A stretch of DNA of 64,000 bases from Anisodus tanguticus. Its lineage: Eukaryota > Streptophyta > Magnoliopsida > Solanales > Solanaceae. Position 1 is the first letter of the stretch. Each line of letters starts with the position of its first letter. The notes beneath the pieces are model-generated. The model did not search any database, was not told where the DNA came from, and saw only the letters and a list, made by a program, of their open reading frames with translations. The stretch spans positions 61,824,513 through 61,888,512 of the forward strand of contig CM067539.1 of assembly GCA_034509755.1 (NCBI GenBank), written 5' to 3'. The translations under genes were made by a program, and so were the position numbers. This document shows positions 1 through 11,696 of the stretch, piece after piece.

Positions 1-3000
1 GGCGAAAAGAAATTGGACACTCGATGCGCAAAGCAACCGGAGTGGGCCGAATATCCGGATCACATATGATCCGGTTACGCCCTAACCACGGGCAAAAGGT
101 TGTTCATGTGAAGCAACGCCACCTCTAAAATCAAAGGGGTTGGAGAGGTTGTCCTCAATAGGACTTCATGGATTGTGATCACTCTAAGATGAGGTGATAC
201 ATATTCCTAACTTGGTTAAAGGGACGCTTGTTGGTCAAACCTGGTTTGAGACTAGTCCAACAGTCCGTGATAACTAAGAATGGTACAAGATGTCCGTAGC
301 CAAATGAATGATATATTTGTAATCCGTGCGTCTATGCCATCATAGATTAAGACACGTTAAATAGCAAGTCATTCAAAAGCTAACGATGTTGAGATTGTTG
401 CCTTCTTCGACATAAATCCTCAAATAAATGCGAGGTAGATGAAGAGGCAAAATCACCTTTCCAAATTCCGTCAAGGGAATAGCGAAAGAAGCACTTTGCT
501 CCTCTAGAACTTAGTCACACCTAATTGGGTGATTTGAAGTTTATACAAAATAGAGGGGGAGACAAGTACGTTGTGATCTTCATTGATGATGGTACAACGT
601 ATGGAATCCTTTGTTTATTGAAAAGCAAAGATGAAGTTGTTGAAGCCTACAAAGCGAAGTTGAAAATCAACTAAGCCTACGGATTGAGAAATTCGTAGTG
701 ATAGAGGGGAGAATGTGAAGCATCGTTCATTAAACGAATGTTCATTTCTCACCTCGCCTAACGGTGTTAGCCAAGCGCGAAGTCGTACGCCCAAATTATG
801 AGGGGTAGCTTGGTAAAAGATGGGCTACCGAAACAGTCAAGTTCGACCTAAGATCGTAGATTGCATATCCACCGGATCCGCAAATAACGATAGTGTTGAT
901 CGCCTCTTGGCGTCAAAGAATGCTTGAATTCTTTGGAGATAACTTTCCTTGGAAAAGGAAAAGGGAGTAATTGCTCAAGGTTAACAAGAACCCGCGAGGG
1001 CTCGACTGTCCGGAACTAGACGTTCCGTATCTTCATGACTCGAAAGTTCTTGTCTATCCGAACTTAATATTCCGGATCTGCGAACTCGGGGATTCTAGAT
1101 GTTGAACCAAGACGGAGCAAAGAAGGGACAAAGACTTGTTCCAGGTCCTTCTAGCTTGTATGGTTGAGAACGAACCATGGACAATTAACAAATAATTGTT
1201 ATCTCCAAAAGCGCCGCTTTGGAAAGAAGCTAAAGGGAGAAATAGATTCCATATATAGAACCATACGTGTGTAATAGTTAATATTCCTCCGGAAAAGAAC
1301 CTTTGGGTTATAAAAAGTGCTCCCCGTGAGTAGCTTCACATCCGGGGCCATTGTAATCTTACATGGCATGGGTGTTGAAACAACCTTCCAAACCGGAGAG
1401 TTGGAAGAAGAGGATCGAATTGGTTTGCTTTGAACTGTTGGGCTTCTTCCCCGAACTTTCATTTTGGTCCCCGAAATGTTAACATTTTGGTCCCGAAAGT
1501 CTCGGATAAAACGAAACAATGAATCGATCACGAAACATTGACTCGAAGTTAGAAAGCCAACAGTTGGAAAACCAACGGTCTTAGAGTGAAAATCATATTG
1601 AAACAAAGTCTCGATATGAAAGATATGAGTATCACGAGATGACATCTTAGGAATTGGATTTCTAAGACATCTAACGGATCGGTCGATAGTTGACGGTCTC
1701 GGTGAAGCCACCAATGGATATGAATCATTGAACCGATTGGAATCATGGTGCACCCATAGACAAGGAGCGATATGCTCGGGTCACGTGTAGTTCAATGTAT
1801 TGTACACACTACAACCGACACAGGTATCGTCCAACAAACAGTATCTGTTGAACTAAGGTTCACCGATGATCTTAATACATGATCAATAGAAGGCGTTAAG
1901 TCGGATATGACGATATCGAATTATTCGCCGATCTACGGATTATAATATTCTGGATGTCCAGCGGTTCTAGGAGAACACAGTGATGCAAACTGGACATCAG
2001 ATCTGAAGAACACCAAAGCCACAAGTAAATGTGTATGGTGGGTCTTAGAAAAACCTCTAAGCAAACTTGCATCGACCGATTCATGATGGAATCGGAGTTT
2101 ATCGCTTTATACAAAGCATGAAAGAAGTTGAGTAACTTCATGAGTCCTTAGAGGACGTCCCTTATTGGGAGAAACCCGTACCTTCAACGAGCTTATACAC
2201 TCGTGGCTAGCCGGTCGGCTTCGGGAAGGACACGGATGACGGCGTCCGGACATATCTGTCGGGGATCTGTCGGAGACATAAGACCGTATGGCAGTTGATC
2301 ATCACGGGTGTCACTTCCTTGTTTACAAACTAAGGGACTACCCAGAGATCAAGCGTTCTGCCTGTCTAGGGGAATGGGCTTAAAACCCAAAACATACGGA
2401 CCAATACAGTGGAAACCCAACCTTACGAACTGGAGATCCCGGTAATTTGGTTCAATGGGAAAACTAAGTTGTAAAGGTTCGGTTGATCGCTTCGGTGGAA
2501 GCATGAGCACTTCGGATAGTGATTTCGAAAAGAAACACCAAATCCAAAGCCGTTCCCGCGATAGACGTTAAGTGCTATCTCAGCGGTATGGGTAAAGGTT
2601 AAGTTTTCAAAACTCGTAATGATCCTCAACAATTGAGGTTAGGTCTTTGGGAAACTTTTAATGGTTCCTAACACTTGTGAAGTGGGGTATAGCGGGATAC
2701 CTTGTAGGAGACCACCTATTTAAGTGCGAGGATGGGCCGCCTCAAATTGAACGCACTTAAGAATCCAAGACGTTGTCCATGGCCAAAACGGACAAAACAT
2801 TACGAAGAAGAGAGTAAGGGAATTTGTTGTGTTGGTACCGTTGTCTTGGCTTACACTAAACACTGACGGTTCAAGACATCACGTTCACCGCGCAAGTAAG
2901 TAAGTCCGATGGTATTCAACTATGAAAGGTTCAAAGTGAGGCTACCTCTCCTTATGCAACATCGGTCCGCCGAAATATTGCTTTGGAAATGAAAAGACAC

Positions 3001-3036
3001 CATGTGAGTGCGCCAAAATCTCTTTCAAGAGGGGAT

Positions 3037-4284
3037 TGTTGGAAATTTGCCTTTGGCGGGAGTTGCGACCGACCAATTTTAACGGCTTAAACACTAGTGT
3101 AACGTATGTTGGATAATTCGGTTCTTCACACATGCATGATCTACTAAGTACGTAGATAACCGTAGGGCCAAGAATCGTCAAATTTCATTGAGAAATGAAA
3201 GAGATATTGGTTCACGAAGTAAAGTGTTTGAAGCATGGAAAGTGTGGTATTGTGTGTAATTCTCCCTCATCGGTAGAGGAAGAAAGAATTGTTGTGTATA
3301 TAAGATTCGAAATTGGTTTGGGGTTTGGGACCCCAAGGGGTATCCCATGTGTTTAAAGGAGGGAGGACCTAGATGTGCTTCGGTTCGAGGAAAGACCACA
3401 CGCGCGCCGCCGCCGCCCGCCCGTCCCGTCCGGTCCGGTTCCGAGTTCCGGGTTCCGGGTTCTCGGGTTCTCGGGTCGTGGGTCACGGGTCGTGGGTCGT
3501 GGGCTGTGGGTCTTCTGATATTATCTTTTTGGGCCAGAAAACTTTGCCAGAAGTACAGTTTGATCCCAGAAGTTTCCAGATGTACGGTTCGGACCGAATT
3601 CTTTCGATTTACGAGTTTGGTCCCCGAAGTTTCCGAATCGGACAATCAAAGCGATTGCCAAGCACTCAATTCAGCCATTTATTTTGGCTGAATTACTCCT
3701 CCTATAATGGCCAAATCCGTTGGTCTTTCACCATTTATGTTGGTGGCTTTACTACCTCCATAATGGCCATTATTTGGCTATTATGGAGGCAGTTTTTCAG
3801 CCCCTCCCTCACCTATATAAACACCCCCTTACACCATTGTTGAGCACTAAGACATATGCACGAAAATACGAAACGAGATGCGAAAAACAAGGTGCACGAA
3901 AATACACAACCGAAATAGTTTTCTTCCTACAACTTCCAAGCATCATTTCGTTACTCAATATTCTTCACGGTAGCTCTTGAGTTTCCTTAGCTCAAGGGTT
4001 CCATTGCTGTTTTATCTTGGGAGACAAATTGTCCCGGACGTATAAAGGATACATACGGGGCAATATTGTCTTAAGGACAGAGTGCTACACTCGACTCAGC
4101 AAAAACAGTTTCTATTTTTCCGTCTTCTACAAAACTGGAATTTTCAGTTTTTACTTATGTAACGATTGTAATTTCAGATTCCATGTTGAATTATTGAAAT
4201 CTTTGTTTATCCTTTCGAATACTTGTAATAGTTAAATACTTCCCGTACTGCTTTATAAAGTACCATAGAGCAAATCTCCCAACA
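3037..4284 (+). repeat. 3' LTR of the family S element in MAP65 intron 1
   Basis: It begins TGTTGGAAATTTGCC and ends CTCCCAACA, and matches four other LTRs in the window. Landmarks in order: GC-rich variable stretch near 3400-3510, about three copies of a 30-bp 'GACCAAACTGTACATCT'-type repeat (here as complement, about 3540-3640), a palindrome at 3755-3789 (CCTCCATAATGGCC...GGCTATTATGGAGG), a TATATAAA box near 3812, a second TATAAAG box at 4041, and the 14-mer AATATTGTCTTAAG at 4062-4075. Confidence 0.9.
4041..4075 (+). promoter_or_regulatory. TATAAAG box followed by putative self-primer 14-mer in family S LTR
   Basis: TATAAAGG starts at 4041 and AATATTGTCTTAAG occupies 4062-4075, that is 22-35 nt from the first T. 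A transcript started at the usual distance from this box would carry the 14-mer, or most of it, at its 5' end. The complementary site lies just inside the 5' LTR, seen in the two complete family members. Promoter function is inferred. Confidence 0.5.
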
Positions 4285-4798
4285 CCTTATTGTTAATTTA
4301 GTCGACTGGATAGAATGTTATTTAAATTTTCTGTCATATGAATATTCACTAACTAATTTGGGATTGAGGTATAGTTGTTTGATAGATTGATTGTAGTTAG
4401 AAGTAAGAATCTTCAATTGCTAAATTCAAATTTGTGTCTGTTGTTGTACGTTTTTTAGTTTGATTTTCTCATCAGTTAGTCATGTAGGTGAGCAAAAATG
4501 TAGGAGTTACTAAATGTTTCCATATGCATTTTTTTTATAACCATGGTGTCTGAATCAGCTTGAGCGCACCTCGACTAATTTCACGGGATACCTAGTACCT
4601 CCCACCAGCACTAGGTACCAGGTAACTCTGTCCACCAAGGCTAGGACTGATGGGAAGAAATCATAAATATTTCCATATACATTCTTAAGCCAAATTCGAT
4701 TAGAAGTTTTATTTCCCTGTATATTGGAGAATATGAATTCAGTCAATAAAGTTAGAACTATGTAAGCCTTTATTTGACAGTATTTGTGTGATGTGCAG
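4285..4798 (+). other. Remaining part of MAP65 intron 1
   Basis: This is AT-rich sequence between the retrotransposon end and the exon 2 acceptor (TGTGCAG at 4792-4798). I found no coding stretch resembling the short N-terminal MAP65 exon here, so exon 1 should lie upstream of the inserted element, outside the window. Confidence 0.6.
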
Positions 4799-7700
4799 CA
4801 AATATGGAAGGATATTGGAGAGACAGAAGCTGATAAAGACCGTATGCTATCGGAGCTGGAGAGGGATTGTTTGGAAGCATACCGAAGAAAAGTTGAAGAA
4901 GCTGCAAATAGAAAAGCATGTCTTCATCAATCTGTTGCAGCTAAAGAAGCCGAGGCTGCAACCTTAATGGCTGCTCTTGGTGAACTCAATATTAATTCAC
5001 TGGTAATGAACACTTTTCCTCAGTTCTCCTATGTGTTGGAAAAACTATAGAAGATCTTTCCTTTCTTTTGGATTTACATTTTTCTGTTCCCTTAATCTAC
5101 TAGTACTGCTTTCTCTTTAAGATAAAGGGATCTGCTATGAGTCTTGAATAGGTTGAAGGTTTCTCTAGGAGTTTTTAGCCAAAGTTGTCTTTTATCTATG
5201 GGAGTAGGTCTGTTTTTGTCCTTTAAATGTAATCCCGAGCATCTTTAATTCCGTAAGTCTGTTAAAGTGGAGCACCTTTGATCCAACTAACAGAATGAAC
5301 TTAAAAATTGCCAGAGACTGCTAAAAAACACAGAAAAATCCAACTGAGCTCAATCGGTTTTATTAAAAACGATTTAGAAAAATTGGATCAAATCGACCGA
5401 GTCCATCGATTTTCGGTCGGTCCGAACGTCGGTCGGTTTTTGCCATGTTTTTTGGTAGTCACTGTCAATTTTTAAGTCCATTCTGTTAGTGGACCAAAGG
5501 TGCTCCACTTTAACAAACTTAAGGGACTAAAGATGCTCAGGATTACATTTGAAGGACAAAAACAGACCTACTCCCATAGATAAAGGACGATTTTGGCTTT
5601 CTCTGGTGATATATGAACTTCTACAAGTGTTAGTTTCTTTTAGATAAATTCATTTCCTTCCCTTGGTTTCTTTTATGAACTCTGTTGATCGTCCATGGAT
5701 TATAGGGGCTTTCCATTATATATAAATAGTGATATACTTTAAAAGCCAAGCAAACATCATGCTTATGCTAATGCTTCAAAACTGTACTTTCTCAACTCAA
5801 CAGATACAGCCGGCGAAGAAGTCAGCATCACTGAAGGAGCAACTAGCATTAGTTACACCACTTATAGATGATTTGAGAGTTAAGAAAGACGAAAGAGTTA
5901 AGCAGTTTGCAGATGTAAAGACACAAATCGACAAGATAACTACTGAGATTTCCGGGTATTCTAATATCATCAATGCTGTGAGTTCTTTAAATCTGGAAGA
6001 TCACGACTTGTCACTGAGAAACCTCTCCGAATACCAATCTCATCTTCATGCTCTTCAAAAGGAAAAGGTATGCATGGATTGACTCGCATTTTAACATGGA
6101 GCAACACGTAGTGTGCTTAATCGTCATGAGTTTTCACTTTAGGTTAATGTTGATTGTTGAGTATACAGTCAAACCTCTCTATAACAGCCATCCTCTATAA
6201 CAATTTCACTATAACAACCATGTGTTATGTGGAGCCGATCTTTCATGTTATGTTATATTATATGTTCTTATAACAACATTTCGCTATAGCAGCCAAAAAG
6301 TATCAGAAAAAACAATATCGTTATAGAGAGTTTGACTGTACTTATTTTAGCAAATTAACTGATAAATATTTTTCTGCCTGCAGGCCGAGCGGATCAAAAA
6401 GGTTTTGGACTGTGTAAATGAAGTGCACTCATTGTGTGGTGTGCTAGGGATGAATTTTGGCAAAACTTTGAGTGATGTGCATCCGAGCTTGTACGAAAAA
6501 AGCCTGGGACAATCCACTAATATCAGTGCCAGCGCATTGGAAAGTCTAGAACAGGCGATCTTCAGATTGAAGACAGAAAGAAAAGTTCGATATCAGAAGG
6601 TATTGCTTGCTAACTTCTGTTTTCTCTTAGCTTTTTCTTCTTTTTTTTTCAATTTTAATCTCATCGTTGATGCAGCTAAAAGATGTTGCTGGATTGTTGT
6701 TTGAGCTGTGGACCTTGATGGATACAACCAGAGAAGAAAAGAGTAAGTTATTGAGGATCACTTCCGTCCTTCATTATTCTGAGGCAGAGATTACAGAACC
6801 AGGTGCTCTTTCATTGGAGGTTATTCAGCAGGTTCGCGAGCATTTACAATCTTTTCAAGCTTGTTTCCTTGTTGTCTTGTTGTCACTATTTCTCGTTGTG
6901 ATTTCCCTTGACTGCCTCGACAATAATAATAAGGTAAATCATTAATTAATGTTGCATATTTTGTCTTTTATGTGGTGTGAATGAGAAATGAAGAGTTGTT
7001 TTCCCGAAAAGACACCAGGAGAAAGGATGCAATTTGAACACCTGTTCACATTGAATAGGTTGTGACCTTTCCGTAAAGGCACCTTTTCACATTGAAAAGT
7101 TGTGACTTTTCCGAAAGGCACAATAGCACCTGTTCACACTACCCTCCGTTGGCTATAAATTCAGAGGACTAGCCTCAGTTTTTATCGATCCAAAATTTTC
7201 TAACTTCTGCATTAAGGTTATATCAAGTCGCGTGATTTGTTCTGTTCTGGAGGTCCACCGTTTAGTGGAGTTTGAGGTACCCACTATTCTAGTAAAGTAT
7301 TTTGTTCTATCCTTGTAGGAAATAATCCTATACCTCGGGTACAGTGAGGGAATTAAATTCCTTAAGGACACATTGAATTTTGTGGGCTCGGAACTAAATT
7401 TTATGTAAATATTTTCTGTATTCATCTTACTTTCTGTTTTTGGACACTAAAATCTTCGTAATTTTTACTCCCGGTTTGGTGACTAAAATTCATGTGATTT
7501 TCTACTCCAATTTGTTACTCGGTTTGAAGATATAACACCTTTGCCGTTTTTATTTAAATCTGTTATGAGAACAGGAAGATAACAACATAAAGGCAGTGCA
7601 CCTCATAATAGGGTTCTAAATGAAACTAGTGAACCATAGAGTTAATGTACTAATGCATTGGATTGATTTTCCACAATTGCAACAACTGATCTGTCACTAA

Positions 7701-9838
7701 CGGCTGCTGCACCTGAAGTGACTACTTGTAGTGAACAATTTCTCAGGCCGTAGAGAAATTTTAATTTTGTCTATGACATTGTATTGATTTTGATAGGTAT
7801 CGACAGAAGTTGAGAGGCTGACAAAATTGAAAGCAAGCAGGATGAAAGAATTAGTCATGAAAAGGAGGATTGAGCTGGAGGACATATGCTACAAAAACCA
7901 TATTGAACCTGATCCAAGTACTTCAGCCGATAAATCTAGTGCGATGATAGATTCTGGTTAGGCATTGAATCTTGGACACATAAAGATGTATTCCTCTTAA
8001 GACGTCCAAGTAACAGAAATGAGTCTAATCTTCATTTTGAAGGTCTTGTGGATCCCTGTGAACTGCTGGAAAATATTGAAGCACAAATAAACAAAGCAAA
8101 GGATGAAGCTTTAAGTCGAAAAGATATAATGGATAGAATAGACTGGTGGCTTTCTGCTTGTGAAGAGGAAAACTGGCTTGAAGATTATAACCAGGTATAA
8201 ATCGAATGATTTTCTGTCTAGTTTTTCTTATGATATGTGTGTTAATTTTAAATTTACATTATTTTTCAAATACAAAAGTTGTAGATTTACTTTGTCCAAA
8301 GTTTGAGTAGCGCTTTTTCTGTTATCAGGATTATAGACGTTATAGTGGCGGAAGAGGTGCTCACATAAACTTAAAGCGGGCTGAACAAGCTAGAATTAAA
8401 GTGACGAAGATTCCAGGTAATTTACTCTGGCTTCTTCCACTACAAAAAAAATAGATTTAGCTACGAATTTCGTCGCTAATCTGTTGCTAAATTACTTGTA
8501 GGTTGTAGCTAATGGAATTTTATGATAATTTGTCACTAAATAGGATTAGCAAATTTTTTTGCTGTTTAGCTACGGAATCTGTCCGTTGCTAATTCCTGCT
8601 TTTTAGTAGTTTTGTTTGTCAATTTATCTTGGATAGTCCGTAAATAACTGAAATCAATCGTATTTGTTTACAGTCGTGGTTAACACTTTGATTAACAAGA
8701 CACTAGCTTGGGAAGATGAGAAACAGAAGTTGTTTATTTATGATGGGGTAAGTTCTCCTGCAGCTAGAGTTTTCTAGATTAAATCTTTTTTATTTGTGCT
8801 GTTTTTCAAATGAACTTGTCTCTATTTGTAGGTGAGATTGGTGTCAATATTGGAGGATTACAAAGTGGTTAGACAGCAGAAAGAAGAGGCAAAGAAACGG
8901 GCTCGGGTAATGTCATATATTCTCATCTATCAATCAAAATATTTAATGTATGAAAGACACTTTCCAGGTTAGTAGAATGCATGATGTAGAAGTCACGTGA
9001 ATGTAATTCGTACAATGTAACTGTCCTTATAATATACACCTTTCTAAACATCCAAAGACGAGGAAAGAGCATCAAACACTACTAAAAAGGGTTCAAAATC
9101 TTCCGAAATAGGTCGTTTCTTTTCTAAAAAAAAACTTTTTTCAATTATTTTAAATAGTGCTCGGTCGGTTGAATGAAGGCGCATTCCCCCTGAGTGAGAC
9201 CATTCCTTTGTCTTAACTCGGGCGAAAAAGGTAGATTAGCCCCTTATTTCACCCTTTTTGATTTACCTGAGTTTAGAGCCACCTCGATTCGGGATGTCGG
9301 AACATCAACCCGATAGAAAACCGAATCCTAAAGTGGTCTATCACTCGGTTTCTTCAATTCTATTTTTTTTTCAAAAACCAATAGAATATTCGCTCGGTTT
9401 TTTTCCGCCGATTTTGGTCGTGTTTTTAGTAGTGAAACTCTTTTGGTATTGAGAAGACAAATGTTCAACCCTCATATTATCTTCTATTATCTTGTTGTCC
9501 AGGATCAGAAGAAACTCCACGATATGCTGCTGCCAGAGAAGGAATCTATATACGGTTCCAAACCTAGCCCAAGAAGAAGAAGCAGCTTTAGGAAGGCAAA
9601 TGGTTATCATGCCAGTGGAAATGGATCTGTGACACCCTCGCCACACAGGAACTCAATGTCTTGTGAAACTCCAGAGTTCTTAACACCCCATTCTAACTCT
9701 GTGCGGCATAATGGTTATTTCAAGGAAATGAGAAGGCTCTCTACTGTGCCTCTCAACCTTGTGGCTATGCCTAAAGAAGATACCTTGTCATTCTCTTCTA
9801 TTTCCGGTTCTGATCCAGAATCTCCACCTCAAGGTTGA
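4799..9838 (+). CDS. MAP65: MAP65/PRC1/Ase1-family microtubule-associated protein (exons 2-11; exon 1 off window; frameshift in exon 10)
   Basis: MAP65 proteins dimerise and cross-link antiparallel microtubules in the cortex, spindle midzone and phragmoplast. Exons read as 4799-5002, 5804-6067, 6384-6599, 6676-6831, 7797-7956, 8043-8194, 8329-8416, 8674-8747, 8832-8907 and 9503-9838, all with GT..AG introns and compatible phases. Family landmarks: QIWKDIGE at the start of exon 2, coiled-coil rich N-terminal half, KELVMKRRIELEDIC in exon 6, the microtubule-binding core DIMDRIDWWLSACEEENWLEDYNQ (exon 7), and YDG/VRLVSILEDY across exons 9-10. The C-terminal tail (exon 11) is Ser/Pro-rich with SPR and TPSP sites, typical of kinase-regulated tails. 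Without the extra A, exons 2-11 give about 574 residues, normal for the family. The first coding exon (about 20-30 residues) is missing from the window. In exon 10 four A's at 8880-8883 stand where three keep the conserved frame; as written the frame ends early in exon 11. This is either an inactivating indel or a sequence error. Confidence 0.92.
5177..5598. mobile_element. Foldback MITE in MAP65 intron 2
   Basis: The two ends are long inverted repeats of about 135 bp each (left about 5177-5320, right about 5462-5598). For example TTTATCTATGGGAGTAGGTC on the left matches the complement of GACCTACTCCCATAGATAAA on the right. The centre (about 5330-5450) holds CGGTCGGT-type repeats. It is non-coding. 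I saw no clear target duplication, so the superfamily is open. Confidence 0.75.
6166..6338. mobile_element. Emigrant-like (pogo/Tc1-mariner) MITE in MAP65 intron 3
   Basis: Terminal inverted repeats CAGTCAAACCTCTCTATAAC and GTTATAGAGAGTTTGACTG bound a 173-bp AT-rich, non-coding body and are flanked by TA on both sides (6164-6165, 6339-6340). The ends resemble the Emigrant group (CAGTAAAACCTCTATAAAT). Confidence 0.8.
6960..7440 (+). repeat. LTR-like remnant in MAP65 intron 5
   Basis: A short motif around TGTTCACATTGAA..GTTGTGACTTTTCCG..AAAGGCAC is repeated about three times (7030-7140), followed by a TATA-like GGCTATAAATTC near 7151. That order resembles the upstream repeats and TATA of a copia LTR. 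No partner LTR, ends or target duplication were found, so the class is a guess. Confidence 0.4.
8438..8610. mobile_element. CACTA-type MITE, degraded, in MAP65 intron 8
   Basis: It starts CACTACAAAAAAAATAG and ends TTTTTAGTAGT. Inner sequence has the reiterated TTAGCTACGAATT..CGTCGCTAAT words common to plant CACTA derivatives. The last base of the right end is altered and the 3-bp target duplication is not clear. Confidence 0.6.
9077..9434. mobile_element. CACTA-type MITE in MAP65 intron 10
   Basis: Ends are CACTACTAAAAAG and TTTTTAGTAGTG with the 3-bp target duplication AAA on both sides (9074-9076, 9435-9437), as expected for CACTA (EnSpm) derivatives. The body is non-coding and lies within the intron before the last coding exon. 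Confidence 0.8.
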
Positions 9839-10460
9839 ACTCACAAATTGAGTAAGTATGTCTGTCCTATTTAGTTTAGCTTTTGGATTTAACCTGTCAA
9901 TTCTCTATCAAATTTAGAAGTTCAATGTCATTTCGCTCGGCCTATTACTTTAAAGTGCATGTGATTGCTTCGATGTCAAATACATTGTCTCACCTTACTC
10001 AAGTGTCACGTTTCAGCTTGATATTTCTTTGACTTATAGTATAATTGTCTTTGCAGGGTGATTACCATGGATTCGTCCGTAGTAACTGTTTCCAGGACAT
10101 ATTCAGAAAGATTACACTAATACTGAAGGAGATGTACACTATGTAATGTTGTGATGTGTTGGGAAATTCTAGAGCAATGAGTAGAGCTTTTTGAGGACCT
10201 TGTGCATGTTGATGGATGAAGATATCAGGTACCGGAAGATGACTGACCAATGTGTATTTGTATGTGATTTCATGTTTTATCTTTTACCTGTAGATATATT
10301 GCAACATAGTTTCCACCATACTTTGTTTCTTAGATTGTATAATGTAGGATTTCCAGAAGCTAGATAAGAAGAGATTGTTTCATGTATTGGTCACATTAAT
10401 CTCTTCATGTTTGTTAAAGCGCGAAATAAATAATTTTTTTAATAAATAAATAAATTCTTT
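9839..10460 (+). other. Probable MAP65 3' untranslated region, with a possible intron
   Basis: The stretch after the stop contains GAGTAAGTATG near 9850 and TTTGCAG ending at 10056, which could be a donor and acceptor of a 3' UTR intron. Overlapping AATAAA signals occur at about 10425-10455. Transcript data would be needed to set the true end. Confidence 0.4.
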
Positions 10461-10654
10461 AGCAGAATGATATCGAATAGCTTGCTAAATCCCAAGAAGA
10501 GCTTGTTTCCGGAAACCTAATGTTACTACGTAGCACCAAGGCTTAGAGTCTAGCGGTACTGTGGGAGTCTCTCACACAATAGGTGTGTATTCATGATCCC
10601 CTTTCTCTTTTTCCCTATTCTCTCCAAATGTTTTAAAGAAAACTGCGTTTAAGC

Positions 10655-10797
10655 AGATTTTGGGAAGGGCCGCACCCAAAAAGGCTGTGATATAGGTAGC
10701 CTTCGCTGATGCGAGCATTATGACTGATGTCACAGCTCGAACTCGTGACTTTTAGATCACGAAGACAATTAACTGTTGATACAAGGTTCCCTTTCGA
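10655..10797 (-). mobile_element. SINE, SolS/Au-like, minus orientation
   Basis: Read on the - strand it has a tRNA-like head with a box B-like GAGTTCGAGCTGTGACATC segment (complement of 10728-10746), and a tail containing the complement of GGGAAGGGCCGCACCC. This is the layout of solanaceous SINEs. It lies just downstream of the MAP65 3' end. Confidence 0.6.
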
Positions 10798-11271
10798 TCT
10801 CTACCAATGTAACAGCAAAACAAAATGTTAAAGTTGTTTGTATTCATATATTATCACATTGTAACCACGGGCTTAAACAAGGAGGATGTTGTTTGGATTT
10901 AATGGTTCTATGTGGCAGCTTTAAAGAGACAAAACCTTATCTTGAAGAATTTTCCATATTCACATGTGAGTGACCTTTGTTATGTAATTATAGTCTATAT
11001 AGGGTCATGTGGATCCCCCATATTAAATATTTGGTCGTACCTAAGGATTAGTATCGTAGAAGCAGACAAAGTTAGCCAGGCTGTGGAATAGTTCCTTTGA
11101 ATTGGAATGTGTATTTTTCCTCCTTAATTATACCAAATCATGATGATCAAGTAATTTCTTAATCAGCGTCAAAATTATTATTGTATCCAAATCTAATTCG
11201 AATATGTCCTTCCAAATAGGTTCTAACTATTGAGCCTCTCCCATTCAAATTTAGTTGCCTCCATCCTAATA

Positions 11272-11511
11272 CTCCCTGCATCCCAAAATACTTGTCACTT
11301 TTTGATTTCCGAGAGTACTTTAATCAATATATTATGATGTATTTTTTCTCCAAGTCGATATGAAAAGAATTGCAACTTATAGTAACATTCGTGTTTTTTT
11401 ATTATCTAAATTTTAATTTTAAAATATTAAATTATCTAATCAAATTAGTTTTGAAAATTAGTTAAATTGACTCCCGAAAAGCGAAACGTGACAACTATTT
11501 GTGACAGAGAG
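11272..11511. mobile_element. Stowaway-like MITE
   Basis: Ends CTCCCTGCATCCCAAAATA and TTGTGACAGAGAG, both flanked by TA (11270-11271 and 11512-11513), enclose about 240 bp of AT-rich non-coding DNA. TIRs and the TA duplication fit the Stowaway (Tc1/mariner) group, with diverged ends. Confidence 0.65.
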
Positions 11512-11696
11512 TATGAGTATCCAATAAACTCAAAGTTATGAGGGTGATTTGCATAAATAGGATCATTTAAGGTAGTTGTTTAACTTTTGTACCTGTTTAA
11601 GGAACTTGTGCTAAAATATTCACGACCCTGTTCACAAGTTATGTTGGGGAGGCATATTTCAGTATAATCTTCATTCTATCTATCTTGCTAAATTGT

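Larger units (their letters stand above)
1..4284 (+). mobile_element. Family S Ty1-copia element, decayed-interior type, 5' part outside window
   Basis: The interior (1-3036) reads along the + strand and matches, in inverted orientation, the interior of the complete element at 41192-47795. Short stretches resemble copia pol: a broken integrase-like segment near 560-700, then the linker after integrase near 900-1150. Frames are broken everywhere and no long pol ORF survives. A purine run (AAGAGGGGAT) at 3027-3036 sits directly before the 3' LTR and looks like the polypurine tract. The 5' LTR and left target duplication lie off the window, so the insertion cannot be confirmed by its TSD. It shares frame lesions with the other copy, which suggests both descend from an already defective master. 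It is inserted in intron 1 of the MAP65 gene, in the same orientation. Confidence 0.85.

Noticed and set aside
1199..1753. 184-codon ORF on the - strand near the window start
   Set aside because: It runs antisense to the decayed interior of the family S element, and the matching part of the other copy does not keep it as one frame.
3178..3843. Overlapping ORFs of 114-156 codons on both strands in the LTR (also at 41584-42317, 47089-47654, 53060-53874, 59295-59676)
   Set aside because: They recur because the LTR recurs, lie on both strands in the GC-rich variable part, and have low-complexity Arg/Pro/Ser composition. No protein family is evident; they are open by chance.
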